Below, piece by piece: positions 36,401-45,678 of a stretch of 64,000 bases of DNA; position 1 is the stretch's first letter; every line of letters starts with the position of its first letter. The position numbers were made by a program, and so were the translations under genes. This DNA comes from an uncultured Lachnospiraceae bacterium (GTDB lineage: Bacteria; Bacillota; Clostridia; Lachnospirales; Lachnospiraceae). The stretch lies in contig CACZXG010000011.1 in NCBI GenBank assembly GCA_902785055.1, positions 16,697-80,696 on the forward strand, written 5' to 3'. A model generated the notes under the pieces. The model had not been told where the DNA came from. It did no database searches and saw only the letters and a list, made by a program, of their open reading frames with translations.

Positions 36401-39400
36401 GCAGATGCGCATGCCGGAACACCTGATCCTGTAAATGTCATTTTCAAGAATGATTATAAAAAGATTCTTGGATCTCTGATTATTGAAAAGGCATTAGCAG
36501 GCAGTTTTGAAGATGTAGATCCTGAAGTTTTGGCTGAGCTTACATTTACTGTCAAAAAAGGAACTACAACTATTAAGTGGAATGATGTTTTAGCAGATGG
36601 AACTGTTACTCATGTTTACGCTGCGGATGGAGCAAAGAGTAGTTTTAAGTACTCGGATATGGCTACAGGCGGAGACGGCAACAAATATTTCAAGATTGAT
36701 CAGCTGCCTGTCGGAACATATACAGTAACGGAAACGAATTCGGCTGTTCCGGGCTTCAATGTGACGACTACATATAATCCTAAGAATGGCGTCGAAATTA
36801 AGAATCATAATGATGAGAAGACGATCGTTGTAACAAACAATTATCAGTCGTTTGCCGGACTTAAGATTACAAAGAAATTCATTCCTGCTACAGCCGGTAC
36901 CTATTCAGAGGGTCAGAATGTAACCTTTACTGTATACGAGACAGTAATGGAAGACGGCAAATATGTAATTAAGAAAGAAGGCGGAGTTCCGGTCATAGCT
37001 AAGACTACCTCCGGACAGCAGATCCGCGTTAAATTTGCCGATATGACTCCTTCTGCTGGTGATGCGTCAAAGCGTGAGTACACTGCAGAGGTCGCTCCCG
37101 GTACTTATATTGTGATGGAAGACGGCCAGGAATTCACTCCGGGTGGAAACTACGTGCTGATTTCTGCAAAGGCCAATGAAGAGGACTACGATGAGGAAAA
37201 TGGTGTCCAGGCTGCTATTGAAATTAATGGCAGTGCAACGGTAGACTTCGAAAATGAATATGCAGAATCCGGTGCGATTACACTGATCAAGCATCTGAAT
37301 CTCCCTGTGGGAGTTGGGACGACAGATGACATGAGAAGCGCAATTAAGTTCTCCATCTATGATTCTGAAAACGAAAAAGTTAAGTGGAACGATGATCCTG
37401 TAAGTGGAAAACATGTGTATTCTGCAAACGGCAGCAAAGACTATGTTACTTATGGTGATATGCCGGCAGCCGGATATACGATTGAATCCCTTCCGGCAGG
37501 AACTTATAGGGTAGAAGAGACTGTTGAGGGAGAAGCTGCAGGACCTTATGCGGATGGAAATCCTTTCAAAGGTTTAGTCAGGTCGAGCACTACTTATAAA
37601 ATCAATGGCGGGAATTCCCAGGATGGAATGACAGCCAATGATGTTCAGGTCGTTGCTGCAGGCGTGACAGTTGATTACACTAATACTTATGTTGCTGCAA
37701 ATCCTGTTGTAGCTGATAAGACAGGCCCCGATCTTCCCAGCGGCTTTATCAAGCTTGATGACGATGGAAACATTGACGAAGAGAATGGCGTTAAATATCC
37801 TTATTGGATGTTCCAGGTGACTGTAGAAGACATCATGGCCAATATGGATATCACAGATACTTTCGATGTCAGCACCAATAACATGGCTGATTCGTTCAGA
37901 TTGGTAGAGACTTCTGAAACCGCGTTGATTGAGGCACTGAAGGATGCAACCGAGAAGGAGCATGTAAATGAGGATGTGGTACTGTTAAATCCTGATACAG
38001 GCAAACTTCCTACAGTTACGATCGATACTTCTGCTTCAGGTCAGGCTGTTTTCAAGATTACAGATACTGATCCTACTAAGAAAACGAATATCCTGATCAC
38101 ATATTATTTGATCGCAAAGGATAAGGATGCTGTCATTACTCTGAACACAAATGACGGCACAACAGCTGAAAAAGAGTGGAAGTTTACGAACCAGATATCT
38201 TATTACGAGCATCCCGGAGATCAGACTCCTATAACAAAAACATGGCCTTATAGATATGTCTGCACGGGCGTAGAAAAGGATCTGGATTCTGAGAGATCGG
38301 TTATTCGCACAAATGACGCTGGAACAGCAGTTCTTTATCAGATCAAGAACGGGCATGAAGTCGAGGCTGTCGAAGTCAGTTATGTTGTACATTTGAATCC
38401 TAATGCGCAGCAGATCGGAACTGCCGAGACTTTGGAGGCTTTTGATACGCTTCATCCCGGACTTACGCTTCAGAAAGGTACAGTTAAGATTGAACCCGAT
38501 AACCTTGGAGTAACATGGCACGAGTGCGATTGCGAGAATAAGCCTCATACGATTGACATTGAGAATATTCCTAACGCAACTGCTGTAACGCTGAAGTATA
38601 CAGCAAGGTTTGATAAGGGAGGATTCCAGCAATTTGGAAATGATATCCAGTTTGACACGTTCTTAAAGGAAACGACAGACCAGGCTTACGTTCATGAAGA
38701 AGGCGATGGCGGTGGAACGCTGTCAGCACTTCATTTCTACAAGTTTGATGATCATCATCTAGAGCTTCATCTGGATGGAGCAGTCTTTGGTCTTTATGAT
38801 GACCAGAAGCTGGATGCGGAAGGCAAACCTGAAGAGCTGACCACTTATACTACAGAGACAAAAGGCGACAAGGAAGGCTACTTCGAAGTCTATTACTATA
38901 ATGATGCCCATACGATCAATATTTCTGCCAATCATTTCTATCACATTGAGGAGATAGAAGCACCGGTAGGATATAAGATCCCTGCGGACAAGAATGCTCG
39001 ATACTTTATTATTGATAATAAAGTGCCGAGAGGTACGGTTTATCAGTATAATGGTCAAGAGTACATTAGTTATCATAGTGAAGATGAACTAGACGGATTT
39101 GATGAGCCGTTTGCGACAGAAGTAAATCTGGGAGCTCTGAAGGAACTGATCGGAAGAGACCTGAATGCAGAAGAATTTACATTTACACTTTCTGCAATAA
39201 ATGGTGCACCTATGCCTGGAAATGAAACTTCTGTTGAGGCAACAAATGACGCGAACGGCAAGGCAATTTTTGGTACGATCACATATGAGACCAGTAATCT
39301 GACTCCAGTTGACGAAAATGAAGATGGCGTCATAGAAGATTATTCAGATACAGAATTCACCTACACCGTAACGGAGAAAGATGAGGGTCTGTCTGGTGTC

Positions 39401-42400
39401 ACATATGATACAGATCCACGCACTGTTGTTGTAACAGTTGGATTGAACGATGATAAGACAGATATCGAAGTCAAGAGTGTAAAGGTGAAGGTTGGGAATG
39501 ACTGGGTAACAGTTAATCCTGAAGATGGTGTATATTTCACGCATATTACGAACGAATATGGTGCAGAAGGCAAATTGGTGCTTGGTGCCAAGAAGACCAT
39601 CAAAGGCAGAAAACTCACTACAGAAGAGTTTACATTTGAAGCAGCGCTGAATGATACGGACAATACCGTGGTGACTGCTAAGAATGCGAAAGAAAATGAA
39701 TCTGTTGATGGATATGCTTGTGATATCATATTCCCTCAGATCAACTATGTCCTTGCAGAAAGCGAAGAAGATGGATACAAGGATACGACAAAGGTCGTTA
39801 AAGAAAATGACGGCACGTTCACGGTTTACATTGATCCTTATGTTCTGAACAAGACAGATGGCGACCACCATCGCTATGTGGATTATCAGTACACGATCAA
39901 AGAGGCTAAAAATGATCAGCTGAAGGGTATCACGTTTGATGAAACTACGTATCCGATAACTGTTCGTGTGACAGACCTCGGTAACGGAAATCTTAAGATT
40001 ACTGTTCTGAAGAATAATGCGGTCATAGAAGGACTCAACCAGTTCTTCAGAAACTTCACGTTTGTCAATATCTATGAGGCTGACGGAGAGGCAACGCTGA
40101 CAGGTAAGAAGTTCGTCGAAAATGACGAGCAGGAGCTTGCAGCAGGAACCTACAAGTTCAATGTCTATGATATTACAGATGGCGAAGAGCTTCTTGGAGA
40201 GGTAACGCATGCTGCAGCAACTTCAGGCAGTGCAGGAGCGGCTATTCAGTTCCCGACAATCAAGGCAATGGTTAAACCGTCCGCAGCTGATAATGAACTT
40301 GGAATGAAGGCAGTCACCGGCAATGATGGTTATGTGAAAGAAATCGTTATTACATACCGCAATCTGGAAGACTTCGCAGGTAAACAATTCAAGTTCAAAT
40401 TCAACGAGCTGCACGGCGGTGAGGTCATAGAAGGCATTCAGTATTCAAATGCAAGCTATGAAGCGACCGTAACAGTCACTCTGAGCGCAAATGATGACTC
40501 TAAGCTGGATGTCAATCTGGTAAAGACAGCAGATGATTTTGACTTTATCAACACTCCCATGGAAGCGGAAGGACAGGCGACGCCTAAAGGCACGAAGGTC
40601 CTGAACGGAAGACAGCTGAAAGAGGGAGAGTTCAAATTCGATCTTTACTACGGCACCAAGGTGATCGGACACGTCACAAATGAGGCCGGCGGAAAGATCA
40701 AGTATCCTGTGATCAAATTTGTTCTGGATGCAGGTGGAACAGAAGGCGTTACAGTTGACAAAGTAAACGATACGACTTTAGTTACCATAACTGTCAGGAG
40801 TCCCGGAAAACTCGCAGGACCTTATGAGTTCACAGTGTTGGAGAACAAAGACAATCCGAGCCCCGGCATTGTTTATCCTCTGTATCCGGAAGATCGTAAG
40901 ACATTTACTGCTACAGCCAAGATGAAGCAGGGCAGCAATACGGAAATTGAAGTCACACTGACTGATGCAGATGCGCTCAATTTCACTAATACGTATGGTG
41001 CTAATGGTGAAGACACGCCGGTTGGTAAGAAGATACTTGAAGGCCGTGATCTGAAAGCCGGCGAGTTCTGGTTCGGCATTAAAGATGCGGACGGTGTTGA
41101 GATCGGAAGAGTTACTAATGATCTGAGTGGAAAGATCCTGTATCCTACATTCAGATATGTAGTTGATTCCGCAAAGCCGGCTGGAAGAAGTCTGGAGACT
41201 GTAAACGGTCAGTTGACAGCAGTTATCATAACTGTAAAGAAAGTTGAAGACCTTGCAGAGACCACGTATACGGCAACCGAGATTCAGCAGTCTGAGGCAG
41301 GTATCACATATGATACGACCACGACACAGACTATCAAGGTTACACCTAAGGTTGATCCGGATGATAACTCCAAACTGAGTGTCACTGCGGAAGCAGAGGC
41401 AGGAAAGGAATTTAAGAACACCTATTACGCAGAAGGCCAGGCTACGCCCGAAGGTCTTAAGGAACTTACAAACCGTCTGCCCGAGCTGGGAGAATTCAAG
41501 TTCGCGATTAAGGAAGGCGATACAGTCATCACAGAAGAAATCACGAACACGGATGATCTTAATGACGAGCAGAACAAGAAGAAGATTAATTATCCTACAT
41601 TCAAGTACACAGTAGACGCCAGCAAGGAAGCCAAAACTAAATATGACAAAGAAAGCAATACTATCATTGTCAACGTACAGAATGTTAAGGATCTTAAGAG
41701 CACGTACAACTACACAATCAGCGAAGTAATTCCTGAGGATGCAGTTGAGCTCGAAGATGGACGGTACTATTATAAGGGTGTGACCTACGATGCTACAGTC
41801 ATTGATCTGACTGTCAACGTGGCTGTGAACCTGAATGACCAGTCCAGACTGAATGTAACAATTAACAAGTCCACAGGAAATGATTTCAAGAATGAGTATG
41901 AAACAAAGGGCGCTTTGGAGCTCACTGCGAAGAAGACTCTGCTTGGAAGAATCCTGAACAGCGGCGAATTTACGTTCGAGCTGAAGGATGAGAATGGTAA
42001 AGTCCTGCAGTCCAAGCCGAATGTCAAGGATACGGTCACCTTTGACACGATCACATACACGCAGGACAACATGGACAGAGATGAACATGGATTTATAAAA
42101 GATACTGTTTATAAATACACTGTCAGCGAAGTCAAAGGAAATGCAGGCGGCGTGACCTATGATTCGAAAGAATACAAGATCACGGTCACACTCCATGACA
42201 ACAAAGACGGCACGATGAATGTCAAGGTCGAGGATGAATTCAGCAATATCATTGATGCAATTATCGCGCAGTACAAGTTCCATAATGCCTTTGTGAACTA
42301 CTATAATGCAGAGGGAGAAGGAACATTCAGCGGAACCAAGACTCTCAGAGGCCGTCAGATCAAGAAAGATGATGAAGAAACTGTATTCACCTTCAAGATC

Positions 42401-45400
42401 GCGATTGGAGGAAAAGAGTTTACTCTTACCAACACAGGAAATGAGATCAAGTATCCTAAGCTGAAGTTTGTTGTTGACAGTTCTCTTCCGGAGAATACTG
42501 TTCCGACTCCCAGCTGGGAGGATGACAGCCACGAAACCATTGTGGTAAAGGCTGGAGTGCTTGAAAAGATCATCGATGTGAAAGATGCTACTGCTGATCC
42601 TGTAGAGTATGTGCCCAAGGCATATGAGTACACGGTGACTGAGGTAACAGGCAATGCAGCTGGTATTGCTTATGACACTACAACATACACAGTAACTGCA
42701 ACTGTATCCCTCAACAAAGATAACCAGGGTAAACTCGACGTAAATGTTAAGGCAAAACCCAATGATAATGTGAGCTTCATTAACACCTACAGAGCTAAAG
42801 GCGAAGGTACAGGAGAAGGAAAGAAATACCTGTATGGCCGTGTGATCAAGGATAAAGAGTTCACATTCACAATCACAGATGATAAATCTGGAAAAGTTCT
42901 TGGTACGGTAGTCAATGATGCAACTGGCAAGATCCAGTATCCTACATTCAAGTATGTAGTGGATCCGGATGCAGACAATCTGGGACTTTGGACAGAAGAA
43001 GACGCGGAAGGACATCTGATTACAGTGACCAAGGTGTACGACAGCAAGGAAGCTCTTGAAGCAGATCTGAAGGCATCGTACACAGTGAAAGAGCTTAAGG
43101 GCAACACAGAAGGCAAAACCGAAGCAGGTATCACTTATGACACTACAACCGTAGATAAGATTAATGTATCTGTGGAAGTGACCAAAGAAGAGCTCGTAGA
43201 CGAGGTCGATGTAGCCAAGCTCAATGTGACAGTAACAACAGATCCCAAAGCTGAGTTTAAGAACTACTACAAGGCAATGGGAGTGAAGGAGATATCCGGA
43301 TCCAAGAAGCTCACCTATCGTCTGCCTGAGGACAAAGAATTTGAGTTCGTCATCAGCGAGGTACGTCCGGATCAGGGCCAGAGAGGACCTGTAACCGGTG
43401 AGATCGCAAGAATCAAGAGTTCTGACATGATCAATGCGGACTACTCCGGAACGACCATCAAGTATCCTAAATTCAGATACATTGTGGACTTCAATGCAGA
43501 ACCTGGCACAGTATATGATGAAAAGAAGAACGAGATCATCGTAACTGTCAACTGGGTCGAGGATCTTGAAAAAGGCTTTACCTACAAGATCACCGAAGTT
43601 GATGAAGGTAAGGATTACTTTACGTATGACACGACAGAGTACATTCTGAACGTAACTGTAACACCTACCGAAGAAGAGATTGAGCCTCAGGTGGCGAAAC
43701 TTGATGTCACCATCGAGGATCCCAAAGAGTATGACTTCAATAACGAGTACTATGCAGAAGGCGCACTGCAGCTGTATGCAGAAAAGACTCTGCTTGGAAG
43801 AATCCTGAACAGTGGAGACTTCACATTCAAGCTTAACCGCACGGATGCGACATTCAAAAATGTTATTGAAGAAGTAGACACCAAGAAAAATGCTAAGGAT
43901 GGATCGGTTACATTCAAACTGATCGAGTATGACCTTGACAGCATGGATAAGGACGAGCATGGCTATGTAAAAGATACCAAGTACTATTACACAGTCAGCG
44001 AGGTCGTTCCTGACGGCGCGGTGGAGAACGACGATGGAACATTCACCCACAACGGTGTGACATATGATCCCAGAGTCTTCCAGATCACAGCAACACTCCA
44101 TGACAACAAGAAGGGCCTGATCGAAGTAACTGTAGACGCAGAACCCGCTGGAGATGTGAAATTCTTCGACCAGTTCAAGCGTTATGAGTTCAAGTTTGGT
44201 AACGCGTTTGAGAACTTCTACCACGCGGAAGGAGAGAACACAGTCAGCGGAACCAAGACTCTCAGAGGCCGCAACCTGACAGAGGGAGAGTACCAGTTTG
44301 AGATTAAGGATACAGACGGTAATGTTCTTGCGACCGTCAGCAATGACGCAGAGGGCAACATCAAGTATCCTACATTCCGGTACGTTGTGAACCATCTGGC
44401 AAAGGAGACCAGCTACGTATTTGATGAGACAAACAACACACTGACACTGACAACCAACAACCTCGAAGATATGGTAACGCCTGTCGACACTACCGCTGAT
44501 CCGGTGGTCTATGAATCTAAGGATTACATCTACACGATCAATGAAGTGATTCCTGAAGATGCAGAGAAGAACGAGGACGGAACCTACACTTACGATGGCG
44601 TGACCTACAACGAACTTCTCAACGACTACACGCTGACAGTCTCTGTAGCAGTCGACGAGAATGATATGGGCAAACTGAATGTCGATATCGATCCTAATGA
44701 AGAACTTGATTTCAGCAATGCATACAGGGCTGAAGGCGAAGACACAGTCGTCGGTAAGAAGATCCTCAAGGGCGCCGAAATCAAAGACTTCGAAGGAAAG
44801 TTCAAGTTCACAGTAACTGATGGCGAAGGAAATCTCATCACGACAGTCAGCAATGACGCAGCGGGCAACATCCTGTATCCTACATTCAGATATGTGGTGG
44901 ATCCCGATCTGGAGGCAGGAGCTGTATATGATGAGGAAGCAAATGTTTACACCGTAACTGTTAACGCATACGAAGATCTTGAAGAAGTCTACACATTCAA
45001 GGTAACCGAGCTGCAGGGCGATATCGAGGATATGGCTTACAACGTAGGAGAGAAACTTGAGTACGAGATCACTGTTACAGTAGTAGCAGATGAAAAAGAC
45101 CATTCGATCCTGAATGTTGTTGCACTGCCGAATACCGCAGTTGACTTCGTGAACAGACAGTACTTCAAGGCCGGTCTGTACAAGATTGACGAAGATACAA
45201 GCGAAACGCTCAAGGGAGCGGTGATTCGTCTCGTGAGAGTCGACGATGGAAAGATCATCGACGAGTGGACAACAGATGGAACGGTTCACCTGATCAATCT
45301 GATTGAGATCGGAACCGGAACATTCCGCTTCGTAGAGGTCAAGACACCCGAAGGCTACGAGTTCGCCGACGACATTGAGTTTAAGATGAGCAAAGATGGA

Positions 45401-45586
45401 GAGTTCTCCAGCGAGTACGATCATGTCTTTGATAAGAACGGAAACGCGGTCTTCATCATGAGAGATCCGTCTATCCCGAATACAAAGACAGGCGACGAAG
45501 CACCTCTTGCAGCAGCAGGCGGAGCATTTGCAGTCGGACTTGCAGGACTTGCAGCAGTTATCGCCAGCAAGAAACGCAGAGCTTGA
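33410..45586 (+). CDS. Main part of giant cell-wall adhesin 2 (repeat stalk and sorting signal)
   Basis: The frame is open from 33212; 33410 is only the first start-like codon (GTG, no ribosome binding site), so this is the continuation of the upstream ORF. The joined protein would be about 4557 residues. From the N-side: ten CnaB-like modules (to about 37.7 kb) opening with G-x-L-x-(I/V)-x-K and containing LP-x-GTY-x-V-x-E-T; an isopeptide/SpaA region (37.7-39.1 kb, with EEIEAPVGYKIP); thirteen FctA/Spy0128-like modules (39.1-45.15 kb); a last SpaA-like module (VEVKTPEGYEFADD); then NTKTGDEAPL, a hydrophobic span and SKKRRA as sorting signal. FctA-like units 4-13 follow a four-type cyclic order. 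Such domains usually form intramolecular Lys-Asn bonds, giving a rigid stalk perhaps hundreds of nanometres long. Codon use is more AT-rich in the CnaB half than in neighbouring genes, which may indicate acquisition. Confidence 0.82.
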   Translation: MTKEITGDLDPSKLTPNQRAGIKFTVTTDGDNPETVAEFTYDDFYQSGSKTIEDLPEGTYIVTETVTTEVPGFTRDPAVYRVGTDTEPVAVAKPEVVNGGSETVTVTNNYNQEYAPLKIAKNVDKTGAPHLPWDSIKAIAFTVKDAGGNTVNFVKTASGDYHYVKEVQEGGTTKYVSTVDPTQEYTAADLITSLTFEDLAGAHTDADTNISGEITILGLPCGVQYTVSESGMKFTGFARTTTVSVDGGSYGKPSDNNNPSGKSTVLNDNKNHSVSFKNVYNVGGKLTVKKRFNPNNIAAAEKNQVTFTLYRKLGATPNPATDTKIEEIKYSAFSNGAHTFNNLEFGDYYVVETNQDVPNYNDATTYFVEEYTINDQGQAVKTRTPATGTSSGTTAEAEVGNASMSNPSVIDFTNTYTREAGSLQITKTLDDTNLTAEEKAEVAQKLSFAVKRGTTSIGSFTYKQLMDAVGTGTTGTITIGSYTGTVTKVDDDTYRVKIDGLPTGTYTVTETADVAGYSRESHAKNDADIATAQDPEGTSGSTTFAENGLGKVAFHNKYTPSGNLNIIKDWGPVLSNEYITQLEQTLIYKVYEYDATKPNHLGNPVNKPGTESNEYSLGELSTGITVEANKKYIVVETNADVPGYIRTTVMYSVVDEANKTSEEKQEAREATQVTVSNATAADGVFTATKEDVVEQKKKTTFHFINSYATDLIGPGGGVWIHKSYQGVLTPPLDDTPYQAIRDDIASRIALKLVRYTDNTYGTEMSTDYFYLSDVLDHGTNLPAGYYTIDELETYYKGPNGEISESEAEGYTLTYSAGADDYYLNWTYDIYTWTNPDPQPTEPTGNNEAVRITVPATGWLNVSFTNVYTPYGALKVTKNFTGDLDKKQIASLKDKITFTVTQVKDSTGATVDKQVAVFKLSECDEIGEEGTDFYHTVTKLDLGVYKVMETISSEVGGYTRISYVKVTEDGVFSTGTNATTVTSNPDTDPANVVRGGAAADAHAGTPDPVNVIFKNDYKKILGSLIIEKALAGSFEDVDPEVLAELTFTVKKGTTTIKWNDVLADGTVTHVYAADGAKSSFKYSDMATGGDGNKYFKIDQLPVGTYTVTETNSAVPGFNVTTTYNPKNGVEIKNHNDEKTIVVTNNYQSFAGLKITKKFIPATAGTYSEGQNVTFTVYETVMEDGKYVIKKEGGVPVIAKTTSGQQIRVKFADMTPSAGDASKREYTAEVAPGTYIVMEDGQEFTPGGNYVLISAKANEEDYDEENGVQAAIEINGSATVDFENEYAESGAITLIKHLNLPVGVGTTDDMRSAIKFSIYDSENEKVKWNDDPVSGKHVYSANGSKDYVTYGDMPAAGYTIESLPAGTYRVEETVEGEAAGPYADGNPFKGLVRSSTTYKINGGNSQDGMTANDVQVVAAGVTVDYTNTYVAANPVVADKTGPDLPSGFIKLDDDGNIDEENGVKYPYWMFQVTVEDIMANMDITDTFDVSTNNMADSFRLVETSETALIEALKDATEKEHVNEDVVLLNPDTGKLPTVTIDTSASGQAVFKITDTDPTKKTNILITYYLIAKDKDAVITLNTNDGTTAEKEWKFTNQISYYEHPGDQTPITKTWPYRYVCTGVEKDLDSERSVIRTNDAGTAVLYQIKNGHEVEAVEVSYVVHLNPNAQQIGTAETLEAFDTLHPGLTLQKGTVKIEPDNLGVTWHECDCENKPHTIDIENIPNATAVTLKYTARFDKGGFQQFGNDIQFDTFLKETTDQAYVHEEGDGGGTLSALHFYKFDDHHLELHLDGAVFGLYDDQKLDAEGKPEELTTYTTETKGDKEGYFEVYYYNDAHTINISANHFYHIEEIEAPVGYKIPADKNARYFIIDNKVPRGTVYQYNGQEYISYHSEDELDGFDEPFATEVNLGALKELIGRDLNAEEFTFTLSAINGAPMPGNETSVEATNDANGKAIFGTITYETSNLTPVDENEDGVIEDYSDTEFTYTVTEKDEGLSGVTYDTDPRTVVVTVGLNDDKTDIEVKSVKVKVGNDWVTVNPEDGVYFTHITNEYGAEGKLVLGAKKTIKGRKLTTEEFTFEAALNDTDNTVVTAKNAKENESVDGYACDIIFPQINYVLAESEEDGYKDTTKVVKENDGTFTVYIDPYVLNKTDGDHHRYVDYQYTIKEAKNDQLKGITFDETTYPITVRVTDLGNGNLKITVLKNNAVIEGLNQFFRNFTFVNIYEADGEATLTGKKFVENDEQELAAGTYKFNVYDITDGEELLGEVTHAAATSGSAGAAIQFPTIKAMVKPSAADNELGMKAVTGNDGYVKEIVITYRNLEDFAGKQFKFKFNELHGGEVIEGIQYSNASYEATVTVTLSANDDSKLDVNLVKTADDFDFINTPMEAEGQATPKGTKVLNGRQLKEGEFKFDLYYGTKVIGHVTNEAGGKIKYPVIKFVLDAGGTEGVTVDKVNDTTLVTITVRSPGKLAGPYEFTVLENKDNPSPGIVYPLYPEDRKTFTATAKMKQGSNTEIEVTLTDADALNFTNTYGANGEDTPVGKKILEGRDLKAGEFWFGIKDADGVEIGRVTNDLSGKILYPTFRYVVDSAKPAGRSLETVNGQLTAVIITVKKVEDLAETTYTATEIQQSEAGITYDTTTTQTIKVTPKVDPDDNSKLSVTAEAEAGKEFKNTYYAEGQATPEGLKELTNRLPELGEFKFAIKEGDTVITEEITNTDDLNDEQNKKKINYPTFKYTVDASKEAKTKYDKESNTIIVNVQNVKDLKSTYNYTISEVIPEDAVELEDGRYYYKGVTYDATVIDLTVNVAVNLNDQSRLNVTINKSTGNDFKNEYETKGALELTAKKTLLGRILNSGEFTFELKDENGKVLQSKPNVKDTVTFDTITYTQDNMDRDEHGFIKDTVYKYTVSEVKGNAGGVTYDSKEYKITVTLHDNKDGTMNVKVEDEFSNIIDAIIAQYKFHNAFVNYYNAEGEGTFSGTKTLRGRQIKKDDEETVFTFKIAIGGKEFTLTNTGNEIKYPKLKFVVDSSLPENTVPTPSWEDDSHETIVVKAGVLEKIIDVKDATADPVEYVPKAYEYTVTEVTGNAAGIAYDTTTYTVTATVSLNKDNQGKLDVNVKAKPNDNVSFINTYRAKGEGTGEGKKYLYGRVIKDKEFTFTITDDKSGKVLGTVVNDATGKIQYPTFKYVVDPDADNLGLWTEEDAEGHLITVTKVYDSKEALEADLKASYTVKELKGNTEGKTEAGITYDTTTVDKINVSVEVTKEELVDEVDVAKLNVTVTTDPKAEFKNYYKAMGVKEISGSKKLTYRLPEDKEFEFVISEVRPDQGQRGPVTGEIARIKSSDMINADYSGTTIKYPKFRYIVDFNAEPGTVYDEKKNEIIVTVNWVEDLEKGFTYKITEVDEGKDYFTYDTTEYILNVTVTPTEEEIEPQVAKLDVTIEDPKEYDFNNEYYAEGALQLYAEKTLLGRILNSGDFTFKLNRTDATFKNVIEEVDTKKNAKDGSVTFKLIEYDLDSMDKDEHGYVKDTKYYYTVSEVVPDGAVENDDGTFTHNGVTYDPRVFQITATLHDNKKGLIEVTVDAEPAGDVKFFDQFKRYEFKFGNAFENFYHAEGENTVSGTKTLRGRNLTEGEYQFEIKDTDGNVLATVSNDAEGNIKYPTFRYVVNHLAKETSYVFDETNNTLTLTTNNLEDMVTPVDTTADPVVYESKDYIYTINEVIPEDAEKNEDGTYTYDGVTYNELLNDYTLTVSVAVDENDMGKLNVDIDPNEELDFSNAYRAEGEDTVVGKKILKGAEIKDFEGKFKFTVTDGEGNLITTVSNDAAGNILYPTFRYVVDPDLEAGAVYDEEANVYTVTVNAYEDLEEVYTFKVTELQGDIEDMAYNVGEKLEYEITVTVVADEKDHSILNVVALPNTAVDFVNRQYFKAGLYKIDEDTSETLKGAVIRLVRVDDGKIIDEWTTDGTVHLINLIEIGTGTFRFVEVKTPEGYEFADDIEFKMSKDGEFSSEYDHVFDKNGNAVFIMRDPSIPNTKTGDEAPLAAAGGAFAVGLAGLAAVIASKKRRA

Positions 45587-45622
45587 TCTGAAAAGAATTG
45601 TAAATTGAACGTCACATAATAA

Positions 45623-45661
45623 GAGGGCGCCGGAGAAATCCGGCGCCCTCGTTCTTTGTTT
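45623..45661 (+). terminator. Intrinsic terminator of adhesin 2
   Basis: GAGGGCGCCGGA (45623-45634) pairs perfectly with TCCGGCGCCCTC (45639-45650) around a GAAA loop, followed by GTTCTTTGTTT. It lies between convergent genes. Confidence 0.9.
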
Positions 45662-45678
45662 GCGACGAATAGAAATGG

